In this document: piece after piece, positions 26,717 through 38,269 of the stretch
Layout: every line of letters begins with the position of its first letter
How positions within the stretch are numbered: the stretch's first letter is position 1
DNA from: Bacillus dicomae
Lineage (GTDB): Bacteria; Bacillota; Bacilli; Bacillales; Bacillaceae_G
Assembly: GCF_006494425.1 (NCBI RefSeq)
Contig: NZ_VHIV01000002.1
Location: 682,001 to 746,000, forward strand
Direction of reading: 5' to 3'
Length of the DNA stretch: 64,000 nt
Made by a program: the position numbers and the translations under genes
Notes under the pieces: model-generated
What the model was told of the DNA's origin: nothing
Database searches by the model: none
What the model saw: only the letters and a program-made list of their open reading frames with translations

Positions 26717-26914
26717 ATGTATTATTATTACGTATCTCAAGTATATCCATATGTAAATTATTATCCGGTTTATGACACGAGTAGGCAATACGAATTATAT
26801 CGACAACAACAACTACCGCAAATACCATCGCAACAACCTACGCAAGATCAAAAACCATATTTAACGACATGGCCATATTCAAATGTATATTATGGTAATT
26901 ATTACGAATCATAA
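26717..26914 (+). CDS. Small tyrosine- and glutamine-rich protein
   Basis: A 65-residue protein opening MYYYYVSQVYPYVNYYPVYD, with a QQQLPQIPSQQPTQ middle. No membrane or signal segment. The composition resembles spore-coat or spore-surface small proteins, which is an analogy only. AAGGAGG is spaced well for ATG 26717; another ATG at 26713 is out of frame and short. The stop codon is in the terminator stem. Confidence 0.6.
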   Translation: MYYYYVSQVYPYVNYYPVYDTSRQYELYRQQQLPQIPSQQPTQDQKPYLTTWPYSNVYYGNYYES

Positions 26915-26942
26915 AGCTGCTTCTATTTAGAAGCAGCTTTAT
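26911..26942. terminator. Bidirectional terminator
   Basis: ATAAAGCTGCTTCT (26911-26924) pairs with AGAAGCAGCTTTAT (26929-26942). It contains the stop codons of both flanking genes; the T runs are short. Confidence 0.75.
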
Positions 26943-27385
26943 GCGTTTGTTTTCAAAATTAAATTTTGAATGGTTTGAAGAGAGTGAATGAGCTTTTCAC
27001 GTTCTTCCTCAGATAATGTTTGAAAATTTTCTTTTAGTTTGTCTAAAATGAATTGCTGATACTGATTTACTAACAATTTCCCTTCAGCTGTTAGGGAAAT
27101 TAAAATGACCCGTCGATCTTTTTCGCTATAATGACGCTCTATTAGTTCTTCTTGAATCAGTTTGTTTAATAGAGGTGTCATGTTAGGCCGTGAAATCGCT
27201 AGCCGTTTGCCGATTTCGGAAACTGCTAATGTGCCATTTTCATGCAGAAGCAGTAATACTTGTGTATGTGATGGCGGCATATGTCTTTGAGAAGAAAATT
27301 CTCCAGGAAGCATAAATTTGCGATAAAAAAGAGGCACTAGCGAAAGAAGATGATCAACAATACGTTCCCACTCGCGTGATTCCAT
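26939..27385 (-). CDS. MarR family transcriptional regulator
   Basis: A 148-residue winged-helix regulator. Recognition region LAVSEIGKRLAISRPNMTPL, then the wing with IERHYSEKDRRVILISLTAEG (the DRR wing tip of MarR proteins), then a dimerising helix. Targets and ligand are unknown; nearby genes include an SGNH hydrolase on the same strand. Start ATG 27385 follows AAGGGGG; an upstream ATG at 27409 lacks a site. Confidence 0.88.
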   Translation of the reverse strand: MESREWERIVDHLLSLVPLFYRKFMLPGEFSSQRHMPPSHTQVLLLLHENGTLAVSEIGKRLAISRPNMTPLLNKLIQEELIERHYSEKDRRVILISLTAEGKLLVNQYQQFILDKLKENFQTLSEEEREKLIHSLQTIQNLILKTNA

Positions 27386-27457
27386 ATAAAGGCCCCCTTC
27401 CACTCTCATTGTAACAAAAAAGACATGTTATAAAAATAGAATTGTTTCATGGGAATT

Positions 27458-28237
27458 TTAATATTTGTAGGCCAACAGTTTTTTTGTAAATGAATCGGCA
27501 ATAATCTTATAGCCTTTATCATTTGGGTGTACTTGGTCAAAGAGCAATTCTTTTTTATCATTCGATATTAATTTACGAATTGGCAAAACGATAGATGGTT
27601 GATTCGCTTTTGCAATGGAATAAACGGATTCATTCCAGCCGTCTAAAAACATATCTGCATAACTTGCGATGGAGTCATCGAGTTGTAACGGGTTATAGAG
27701 TTCAGAAAGAATGAGTAAAGCATCCGGATTTTGATCTCGGACTGTCTTTACAATATTTTTTACATCTGCTTCAAAATGAGCTTTTTCTTTATTTAACATT
27801 TTAATACCGTCTATAACACCGACATCACGATTTAAGCGAAATAAATTATTTCCCCCAATATTAATTGTAATGATATTTGCTGCTCTAATTTTTTGCTTTA
27901 CATCTTCTGATTGAACTTTTTTAGCGAGACGATCTGTTGTAAGACCGTTTATCCCAAGGTTTTCTACAGTAATTGGTTTATGAATTTGTGCTTCTATTTG
28001 TTTAGAGGCTAATTCAGCAAATCCACCTTGTGTCGATCCATATCCTTTGGCGAGCGAATCACCTAGTACGAGATGATAAAAGGAATCGTTTGTTTGCTTA
28101 TCAATCCAACTTGGAGTAGATGTTTTTTCTGTTTTTTCTTCGGGTTCATTTTGTTTTGTCTCATCGTTCTTTTCAAAATAAGAATAAGAAATGATTAGAA
28201 GGAGGAGACAAACAATTGTTAAGATGACTTTTTTCAT
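27458..28237 (-). CDS. Secreted or membrane-tethered SGNH/GDSL esterase
   Basis: A 259-residue protein with an N-terminal membrane helix (about 4-21), a charged linker (to about 50) and an SGNH domain. Block I is VLGDSLAKGYG (Ser), block III INIGGNNL (Asn) and block V FDQVHPNDKGY (Asp/His). It probably hydrolyses an ester at the cell surface; the substrate is unknown. ATG follows AGGAGGATG. It is divergent from the anchored nucleotidase. Confidence 0.88.
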   Translation of the reverse strand: MKKVILTIVCLLLLIISYSYFEKNDETKQNEPEEKTEKTSTPSWIDKQTNDSFYHLVLGDSLAKGYGSTQGGFAELASKQIEAQIHKPITVENLGINGLTTDRLAKKVQSEDVKQKIRAANIITINIGGNNLFRLNRDVGVIDGIKMLNKEKAHFEADVKNIVKTVRDQNPDALLILSELYNPLQLDDSIASYADMFLDGWNESVYSIAKANQPSIVLPIRKLISNDKKELLFDQVHPNDKGYKIIADSFTKKLLAYKY

Positions 28238-28320
28238 AAATTCATCCTCCTTGTAATTGGTAATTGTATCATATTCAGCAGTATTAACAATGTAAGGGCA
28301 TATTATATGTTTATGAAAAG

Positions 28321-28359
28321 TTTACAATAACTTCACAGAAAATTTGTAGAAGTATGTCA
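28321..28359 (+). promoter_or_regulatory. Putative Pho box (PhoP site)
   Basis: Four hexamers separated by exactly five bases: TTTACA, TTCACA, TTTGTA, ATGTCA. The first two fit the Bacillus PhoP repeat TT(A/T/C)ACA. It lies upstream of a phosphate-releasing enzyme gene. Confidence 0.6.
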
Positions 28360-28603
28360 AAAAATATTGACGATATGAAAGGACATTATATATGATAATG
28401 TCAGATAAGGTGAAATTCTACATAGTGGGAGCTTTATCTCCCGTTAATTGCTGGTCTTCATCAATTGATTGTTTAAGGAGACTACTCGTTAGCGCAGGAT
28501 GAAATGAAAATCGTGTATCTAATAGAAGAAAAAAGGTATGTGGTTAGAGACTGATAGAAATTCATTTCATTATTCTTTGGTAATTGTATAAGGGGGATTT
28601 TTT

Positions 28604-30946
28604 GTGAAAAAGTCAAAAAAAATGCTAGCTGGAGCAACTCTTGCTATTGGTGTAATAGCGCCGCAAGTATTGCCAACAACAGCTCATGCGGATGAGAAAG
28701 CTGGGGAGAGTACAGTTAACTTACGAATTCTAGAAACATCAGATATTCACGTTAACTTAATGAATTATGATTATTATCAAACGAAAACAGATAATAAGGT
28801 AGGTCTCGTGCAAACTGCAACACTTGTTAATAAAGCGCGTGACGAAGCGAAGAACTCTGTCCTATTTGATGATGGGGATGCATTACAAGGGACACCGCTT
28901 GGAGATTATGTAGCGAATAAAATAAATGATCCGAAGAAGCCTGTGGATCCTAGCTATACACATCCATTATATCGTTTAATGAATTTAATGAAGTATGACG
29001 TCATCTCTCTTGGGAATCATGAATTTAACTACGGTTTAGACTATTTAAACAAAGTAATTAGTAAAACAGAGTTCCCGGTTATTAACTCAAACGTCTATAA
29101 AGATGATAAAGATAATAATGAAGAGAACGATCAAAACTACTTTAAACCATATCATGTTTTTGAAAAAGAAGTAGAAGATGAATCAGGGCAAAAACAAAAA
29201 GTGAAAATTGGCGTAATGGGATTTGTTCCACCTCAAGTTATGAACTGGGATAAAGCAAATTTAGAAGGAAAAGTGAAAGCAAAAGATATAGTTGAAACAG
29301 CGAAGAAAATGGTGCCAAAAATGAAAGCAGAAGGTGCAGATGTTATCGTTGCACTAGCGCATTCCGGTGTTGATAAGAGTGGATACAACGTTGGCATGGA
29401 AAACGCATCGTATTATTTAACAGAGGTTCCTGATGTAGATGCAGTATTAATGGGACACTCACATACTGAAGTGAAGGACGTATTTAATGGTGTTCCAGTT
29501 GTAATGCCTGGTGTCTTTGGAAGTAACTTAGGTATTATTGATATGCAATTGAAAAAAGTAAATGGAAAATGGGAAGTGCAAAAAGAGCAATCGAAGCCGC
29601 AACTTCGTCCGATTGCTGATAGTAAAGGAAACCCACTAGTACAATCTGATCAAAATTTAGTTAATGAAATTAAAGATGATCATCAAGCGACAATTGATTA
29701 TGTGAATACAGCTGTAGGAAAAACGACAGCGCCAATTAATAGTTATTTCTCATTGGTACAAGATGATCCTTCTGTACAACTTGTGACAAATGCACAGAAA
29801 TGGTATGTAGAAAAGCTATTTGCTGAAAATGGACAGTATAGCAAATATAAAGGAATTCCAGTTTTATCTGCAGGTGCACCATTTAAAGCAGGTGGCCGAA
29901 ACGGTGCTACATATTATACGGATATTCCAGCTGGAACGTTAGCAATTAAAAACGTGGCAGATTTATATGTATATCCAAATACATTATATGCTGTAAAAGT
30001 AAATGGGGCACAAGTGAAAGAATGGCTTGAAATGTCTGCAGGTCAGTTTAATCAAATTGATCCAAAGAAAACAGAAGAACAACCGTTAGTAAATATAGGC
30101 TATCCTACATATAACTTCGATATTTTAGATGGCTTAAAATACGAAATTGATGTAACACAACCGGCGAAATACGATAAAGACGGAAAAGTTGTAAATGCAA
30201 ATACGAATCGTATTATAAATATGACGTATGAAGGTAAGCCAGTAGCTGACAATCAAGAGTTCATCGTCGCTACAAATAATTATCGTGGAAGTAGCCAAAC
30301 GTTCCCGGGTGTAAGTAAAGGGGAAGTTGTATACCAATCACAAGATGAAACACGTCAAATCATTGTGAAGTATATGCAAGAGACACCAGTTATTGATCCG
30401 GCAGCAGATAAAAATTGGGCATTTAAACCGATTGCTGCAGATAAATTAAACACAACATTTGATTCTTCACCAAATGCACAAAAGTATATAAAGAAAGATG
30501 GGAACATATCATATGTTGGACCATCTGAAAATGAATTTGCTAAATATGCAATTGATTTAACGAAGAAGAACGATGATGATAAGGAAACTGGTGGAGAGAA
30601 CCCAACGACACCGCCAACAGGTGAAGGAAATAATGGAGGAAATCCAACGACACCGCCAACAGGTGAAGGAAATAATGGAGGAAATCCAACGACACCGCCA
30701 ACAGGTGAAGGAAATAATGGAGGAAATCCAACGACACCGCCAACAGATGAAAGTAATAATGCAGGATCAGGACAAACTACAACGGATAATCAAAACGCAA
30801 AAGAAACAACAACTGTAAGTGAGAATAAAGAAGAACGTGATTTACCGAAAACAGGTACAAGTGTTGCTTCTACAATTGGAGCTGGGTTGGCGTTTATTGG
30901 AGCGGGATTCCTTCTGTTATTTAGAAGAAAAAAAGCAAATAGATAA
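28604..30946 (+). CDS. Cell-wall-anchored 2',3'-cyclic-nucleotide phosphodiesterase/3'-nucleotidase
   Basis: A 780-residue surface enzyme. Signal peptide (about 1-29, ending AHADE). Metallophosphatase domain with LETSDIHVNL, LFDDGDALQGTP, LGNHEFNYGLDY and LMGHSHTE. 5'-nucleotidase C-terminal domain from about 350 to 600. Then a 14-residue repeat linker, then a sortase signal LPKTG, hydrophobic stretch and RRKK tail. It releases nucleosides and phosphate from external nucleotides. The start is GTG after AGGGGG. A Pho-like box and a 240-nt leader precede it. Confidence 0.92.
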   Translation: MKKSKKMLAGATLAIGVIAPQVLPTTAHADEKAGESTVNLRILETSDIHVNLMNYDYYQTKTDNKVGLVQTATLVNKARDEAKNSVLFDDGDALQGTPLGDYVANKINDPKKPVDPSYTHPLYRLMNLMKYDVISLGNHEFNYGLDYLNKVISKTEFPVINSNVYKDDKDNNEENDQNYFKPYHVFEKEVEDESGQKQKVKIGVMGFVPPQVMNWDKANLEGKVKAKDIVETAKKMVPKMKAEGADVIVALAHSGVDKSGYNVGMENASYYLTEVPDVDAVLMGHSHTEVKDVFNGVPVVMPGVFGSNLGIIDMQLKKVNGKWEVQKEQSKPQLRPIADSKGNPLVQSDQNLVNEIKDDHQATIDYVNTAVGKTTAPINSYFSLVQDDPSVQLVTNAQKWYVEKLFAENGQYSKYKGIPVLSAGAPFKAGGRNGATYYTDIPAGTLAIKNVADLYVYPNTLYAVKVNGAQVKEWLEMSAGQFNQIDPKKTEEQPLVNIGYPTYNFDILDGLKYEIDVTQPAKYDKDGKVVNANTNRIINMTYEGKPVADNQEFIVATNNYRGSSQTFPGVSKGEVVYQSQDETRQIIVKYMQETPVIDPAADKNWAFKPIAADKLNTTFDSSPNAQKYIKKDGNISYVGPSENEFAKYAIDLTKKNDDDKETGGENPTTPPTGEGNNGGNPTTPPTGEGNNGGNPTTPPTGEGNNGGNPTTPPTDESNNAGSGQTTTDNQNAKETTTVSENKEERDLPKTGTSVASTIGAGLAFIGAGFLLLFRRKKANR
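30599..30766 (+). repeat. 42-bp in-frame tandem repeat (4 units)
   Basis: Units at 30599, 30641, 30683 and 30725, encoding NPTTPPTGEGNNGG three times and a diverged fourth (NPTTPPTDESNNAG). It forms a Pro/Thr/Gly-rich wall-spanning linker. Such repeats change copy number readily between strains. Confidence 0.92.
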
Positions 30947-30957
30947 TCGATAAATAT

Positions 30958-30992
30958 AAAAAGGATTACCGGTTAAGGTAATCCTTTTTATT
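30958..30992. terminator. Bidirectional terminator
   Basis: AAAAAGGATTACC (30958-30970) pairs with GGTAATCCTTTTT (30977-30989), between convergent genes. Confidence 0.9.
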
Positions 30993-30995
30993 ATA

Positions 30996-32369
30996 TTATG
31001 AAATTGTTACTGCTTTTTCTTTCTTCCATGACAGGCCAAATCCAGTAAAGCCAACGATAATCGTTACGACTGGACAAGCTAAACAGAAGATTGCGTATGG
31101 AAGGTAATCAAATGTTGGAACGCTAAGGACGTTTGTTAAGAATACGCCACTTACTCCCCATGGTACGAGCGGGTTAATAACTGTACCTGCATCTTCTAGT
31201 ACTCGTGATAAATTACGACGTTCTAAACCGACTTCATCGTATTTATTAGCAAATGCTTGTCCTGTTAAAACGATGGATAAGTACTGCTCACCAAGTAAGA
31301 AGTTTACACCGATTGCAGTTGAAGCAGTAGAGATGATTAAGCGTGTACTAGTTTTTACGAAGCTAGAAATGATATTCATTAGTTGCGTGATAATACCCAT
31401 CCCTTGTAATAATCCTCCCATACAAAGAGCTAGGAAAATAAGGGCAATCGACATCATCATACTTTGCAGGCCACCGCGAGATAATAAGCTATCAATATCT
31501 TTTATACCAGTTTTAGAAACGTAACCGTCTTGCATAATTTTCATTAAATCAGTTAAAGAAGTACTAGGTTTAAATATAAAGAGAATAATGATCCCTACTA
31601 TAATTCCAGCAAGCAATGTTGGAACTGCTGGAACTTTTTTAAATGCGAATAGGAACAGTAATAAAATTGGAATAAGTGTAACGATAGAAATCGTTGCATT
31701 TTTCTCTAATGTGCTAATGAAGTTTGTGAAGTCAACGTCTCCACTAGTTCCACTTCCTAAAATGAAAAATGCGATAAAAGCAATAATGAAGGCAGGAACT
31801 GTTGTCCAAAGCATGTTACGAATATGCTCAAATAAATCTACACCCGTTACAGCTGGCGCTAAGTTTGTTGTATCAGATAAAGGAGACATTTTATCTCCAA
31901 AGAATGCACCAGAAATAATTGCACCAGCGATTAGAGCCGGATCGTATCCGAGAGCACTACCCATGCCCATAAAGGCAAGTCCTACAGTAGCAGCAGTTGT
32001 AAAGGCACTCCCGATACTTGTTCCAACAATTGCACAAACAACAAAAACAGTTGGAATGAAAATTTTTGGAGATACAAGCTGGAAGCCGTATACCATTAAA
32101 GTTGGAATTGTTCCAGCAGCGATCCAAACACTAATTAATACGCCTACAAGTAAGAAAATAAAAATAGATGGAATACCAGCTGAAATACTACTTATCATTC
32201 CTTTTTCCATAGTAGACCAATCAATTTTTTTCATAAATCCAAATGCTAATAAAAGAACGATACCAAATAAAATTGGGATGTGTGGTGAAACTTCTAATTT
32301 GATAACACTAAAACCAATACAGAAAAAGATAAAAAATGTTAAAAGAACAGATTCAATTTTTGAAACCAT
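30996..32369 (-). CDS. NhaC-type transporter, probably amino-acid linked
   Basis: A 457-residue, roughly 12-helix protein of the Na+/H+ antiporter NhaC family (FTTAATVGLAFMGMGSALGY, GAFFGDKMSPLSDTTNLAPA, VINPLVPWGVSG). Start ATG 32369 follows GGAGGGG. The leader carries a T-box, which is unusual for a pure sodium antiporter and suggests uptake of the amino acid sensed. T-box-controlled NhaC-like proteins have been proposed to carry tyrosine; that substrate is inference here. Confidence 0.85.
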   Translation of the reverse strand: MVSKIESVLLTFFIFFCIGFSVIKLEVSPHIPILFGIVLLLAFGFMKKIDWSTMEKGMISSISAGIPSIFIFLLVGVLISVWIAAGTIPTLMVYGFQLVSPKIFIPTVFVVCAIVGTSIGSAFTTAATVGLAFMGMGSALGYDPALIAGAIISGAFFGDKMSPLSDTTNLAPAVTGVDLFEHIRNMLWTTVPAFIIAFIAFFILGSGTSGDVDFTNFISTLEKNATISIVTLIPILLLFLFAFKKVPAVPTLLAGIIVGIIILFIFKPSTSLTDLMKIMQDGYVSKTGIKDIDSLLSRGGLQSMMMSIALIFLALCMGGLLQGMGIITQLMNIISSFVKTSTRLIISTASTAIGVNFLLGEQYLSIVLTGQAFANKYDEVGLERRNLSRVLEDAGTVINPLVPWGVSGVFLTNVLSVPTFDYLPYAIFCLACPVVTIIVGFTGFGLSWKKEKAVTIS

Positions 32370-32512
32370 TGTTTTCCCCTCCTAAGTAATCTAAAATAGC
32401 TCTTTTTTATATAAAATTCGCCAATATTATTTATTTCCTTCTAAAATTTAGAATTTTGTGACAAATTACCGGTAATTGTCCATATCTCAATATGATGCGG
32501 AAATGATTGGAT

Positions 32513-32568
32513 AAAAAAACGTCCCTGCATATAATTATGCAGGGACGAAGAAATCGCGGTACCACCCT
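32513..32568 (-). promoter_or_regulatory. Second, partial T-box module (antiterminator plus terminator)
   Basis: The T-box core AGGGTGGTACCGCG (32568-32555, minus strand) is followed by a perfect 12-bp terminator stem CGTCCCTGCATA (32547-32536 with 32531-32520) and TTTTTTT. No stem I belongs to it; the upstream 50 bp only link it to the full T-box. Confidence 0.85.
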
Positions 32569-32620
32569 AGCTTGTGAAATGAATGTATCACAAAATAAAG
32601 GGTCGTATGATATGCGCTAA

Positions 32621-32885
32621 TAAAATAAAAACGCCCCTGCAATATATGCAGGGACGAAAAATTCGCGGTACCACCCTAAATTGTGAAACAGTTTCGTTTC
32701 ACCACTCTTTAGACATAACGGTCTATAACCGTCTTTCACTACTCCTTACGTTTCGTAAAAGAAGCTCCAGGGGGTAATTCATAATTCGCTCTGTACTGGT
32801 TCGCACCGACCACCAGCTCTCTGAAATCAGAAATCGAAATACTACTAAATCCTATCAACGCCGATTCATATGATGTTAGTTAAAT
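32621..32885 (-). promoter_or_regulatory. T-box riboswitch of the NhaC-type gene
   Basis: On the minus strand: AGTA then AGAGAGCTGG and GGTCGGTGCGAACC of stem I (AG bulge and apical loop), GAATTACCCCCTGGAGC on the descending arm, T-box core AGGGTGGTACCGCG (32677-32664) and a terminator (32656-32632) with TTTTTATTTT. The triplet after GAAT is TAC (Tyr), the likeliest specifier; this reading is not certain because the 5' pairing of stem I was not resolved. Confidence 0.88.
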
Positions 32886-33007
32886 TTTTATCATATATTC
32901 ATCATACATGTCAATATAAATGTGTGATATTTTTTTAGGGAAATAAAGGAGATAGGTTTTAACGTTGGAAAATGTGCGTTATAATGAATTTGAAAGGGGA
33001 GGAAAGA

Positions 33008-33364
33008 GTGAAGAAAAAAATAATTCTTTTTACCACCTTACTAGTCATTGGCGGAAGTGCTGGCATTTACACAGCTTTTGCGGCTGAATCAGAGCAGTTG
33101 AAACAAAAGCAAATACAACAGTCAGAAGTGAAGAAAGTAAAAGAAATAGAAGAGAAGAAATCCACGGAAAAAACAGCAGAAAAACTAGGAGTTTCTACTG
33201 AGGGGAAAACAAAAGAAGAGGTTACTAAAGAAGTAAATACCGCTAGGTTTGAGAAGCGTCATGATTTATTGATTGAACATGCAAAACAACTTGGCATTGA
33301 TACAGAAGGAAAAAAAGATGAAGAGATTATTTTAGAAATCGGCAAGATACAACACGGAAAGTAG
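33008..33364 (+). CDS. Small secreted TEGK-repeat protein
   Basis: A 118-residue protein with a signal peptide (KKKIILFTTLLVIGGSAGIY to AFAAES) and a charged helical body. Two motifs recur: LGVSTEGKTKEEVTKEV and LGIDTEGKKDEEIILEI, 37 residues apart. The same motif pair occurs in the gene at 39449, on the other side of the biotin operon. GTG 33008 follows AAGGGGAGG; the ATG at 32972 has no site and would put charged residues before the signal. Function unknown. Confidence 0.75.
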   Translation: MKKKIILFTTLLVIGGSAGIYTAFAAESEQLKQKQIQQSEVKKVKEIEEKKSTEKTAEKLGVSTEGKTKEEVTKEVNTARFEKRHDLLIEHAKQLGIDTEGKKDEEIILEIGKIQHGK

Positions 33365-33421
33365 AGCAACTTATCGTATGATAAGTTGTTCTTTTTTAAG
33401 AACTACTTCATTTGAAAATAA

Positions 33422-33473
33422 TTGACAGTCATTCGGATTTAATGTTAACTATATTTATAAAAAAGTTAACATT
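33422..33473 (+). promoter_or_regulatory. bio promoter and BirA operator
   Basis: TTGACA (33422-33427), 17 bp, TTAACT (33445-33450). AATGTTAAC (33441-33449), 15 bp, GTTAACATT (33465-33473) is a perfect BirA operator overlapping the -10. Biotinyl-AMP-bound BirA would block transcription. Confidence 0.9.
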
Positions 33474-33486
33474 AGGGGTGACAATT

Positions 33487-36752
<3,266 letters not shown>

Positions 36753-36756
<4 letters not shown>

Positions 36757-37493
36757 AAGAGCTAAAGATTATTTTTATTCCTGGGTGGGGAATGGAAGAA
36801 GGTATTTGGACTTTAGTTCTGCCGTATTTTAAAGGATATTCTGTTCAATGTATCAATTGGCGTAATGTGAAAGAACAAAGTGAATTTGCAAGGCGAATAA
36901 TAGATGTAGCAAAGGATGAAAATGTAATTTTAGTTGGATGGTCACTAGGAGCTTTAGCGGCAGTTCAAGCTCAAAAAAAGGTTAAGGCAAAAGGTATTGT
37001 ACTAATTGGTGGTACTGCTAAATTTACTAATGCGAGTGATTATACGAGTGGATGGAATACTTTGCATGTAGAACGGCTGAAAAAGAATTTGGCTAGAAAG
37101 AAAGAAAACATGCTGAAGCGGTTTTATGAAAATATGTTTACAGAAGATGAGTTGAAAGAGAATAAGAGTTTTGAAGACATCGTACAACATTTTAAAGGTG
37201 ATTCTATTCAGTCTTTACAATTAGGTTTGGATTATTTAATAGAAACAGACATGAGAGAAGAACTAAAAGAAGTTAAAGTACCTATACTACTTATTCATGG
37301 AGAGCAAGATGTAATATGTCCATTGTCTGCAGCTCGTAGTATGGCGGAGAATGAGAATACCGCGCTCAAGGTAGTAAGTAAGGCTGGACATGCATTATGT
37401 GTAACGGATTTTGAATATTGCGGAAATGAGATAATTCAATTTGTAGAGGGGATACGACATGATCAACAAAACGTTACTACAAAAACGGTTTAA
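36753..37493 (+). CDS. bioH: BioH-type pimeloyl-ACP methyl ester esterase
   Basis: A 246-residue alpha/beta hydrolase with oxyanion region [11 protein letters not shown], nucleophile GWSLGAL (Ser64), acid in HGEQDVICP and His in KAGHALCV. Together with BioC it makes pimeloyl-ACP from fatty-acid synthesis intermediates. Assignment rests on operon position between bioF and bioC as well as fold. It overlaps bioC by 35 bp. Confidence 0.88.
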
Positions 37494-38268
37494 CGTGGCA
37501 GCCGTATCTTACGATCAATATGCAAATGTACAAAAAAAGATGGCACATTCATTACTTTCTACGTTGAGGGAGCGGTATAGTGCAAATTCATCGATACGTA
37601 TTTTAGAACTTGGATGCGGGACAGGATATGTTACAGAGCAATTATCAAACTTATTTCCGAAAGCACATATTACAGCCATTGATTTTGCTCAAAGTATGAT
37701 TGCAGTTGCGAAAACTAGACAAAACGTGAAAAATGTAGCGTTTTACTGTGAGGATATCGAACGATTACGACTAGAAGAGACATATGATGTCATTATTTCG
37801 AATGCCACATTTCAATGGCTAAATGATTTAAAACAAGTGATAAGAAATTTATTTCAGCATTTGTCTATAGATGGGATATTACTCTTTTCAACGTTTGGAC
37901 ATGAAACATTTCAAGAATTGCATGCTTCGTTCCAGCGGGCGAAAGAAGAAAAAAATATACAAAATGAAACATCGATTGGGCAACGTTTTTATTCGAAAAA
38001 TCAGTTGCGTCATATATGTGAGATAGAAACAGGGGATGTGCATGTTTCTGAAACATGTTACATAGAGAGATTTACAGAAGTTAGGGAGTTTCTACACTCT
38101 ATTCGAAAAGTAGGAGCGACCAATAGTAATGAAGAATCATATTGTCAAAGTCCCTCACTCTTTCGTGCGATGCTTCGCATATACGAAAGAGACTTCACGG
38201 AAAATGAAGGGATAATGGCGACGTATCACGCTTTGTTTATGCATATAACAAAAGAGGGGAAGAGATGA
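37459..38268 (+). CDS. bioC: Malonyl-ACP O-methyltransferase
   Basis: A 269-residue SAM-dependent methyltransferase with the SAM motif ILELGCGTGYVTEQL, then AIDFAQSMI, and ISNATFQWLNDL, typical of BioC. It starts the pimelate branch by masking the malonyl carboxyl. ATG follows GAGGGG. Confidence 0.93.
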   Translation: MINKTLLQKRFNVAAVSYDQYANVQKKMAHSLLSTLRERYSANSSIRILELGCGTGYVTEQLSNLFPKAHITAIDFAQSMIAVAKTRQNVKNVAFYCEDIERLRLEETYDVIISNATFQWLNDLKQVIRNLFQHLSIDGILLFSTFGHETFQELHASFQRAKEEKNIQNETSIGQRFYSKNQLRHICEIETGDVHVSETCYIERFTEVREFLHSIRKVGATNSNEESYCQSPSLFRAMLRIYERDFTENEGIMATYHALFMHITKEGKR

Positions 38269-38269
38269 A

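Noticed and set aside
30599-30766. Possible CRISPR-like array
   Set aside because: The units are contiguous, in frame and without spacers; it is a protein-coding tandem repeat.
30540-30818. Repetitive ORFs on both strands (AVSLDFLHYFLH and RHRQQVKEIMEE repeats)
   Set aside because: They are other-frame readings of the 42-bp repeat in the nucleotidase gene.
31588-32385. 265-codon ORF on the plus strand opposite the NhaC-type gene
   Set aside because: It is antisense to a clear membrane transporter, has shadow-type composition and no ribosome site.
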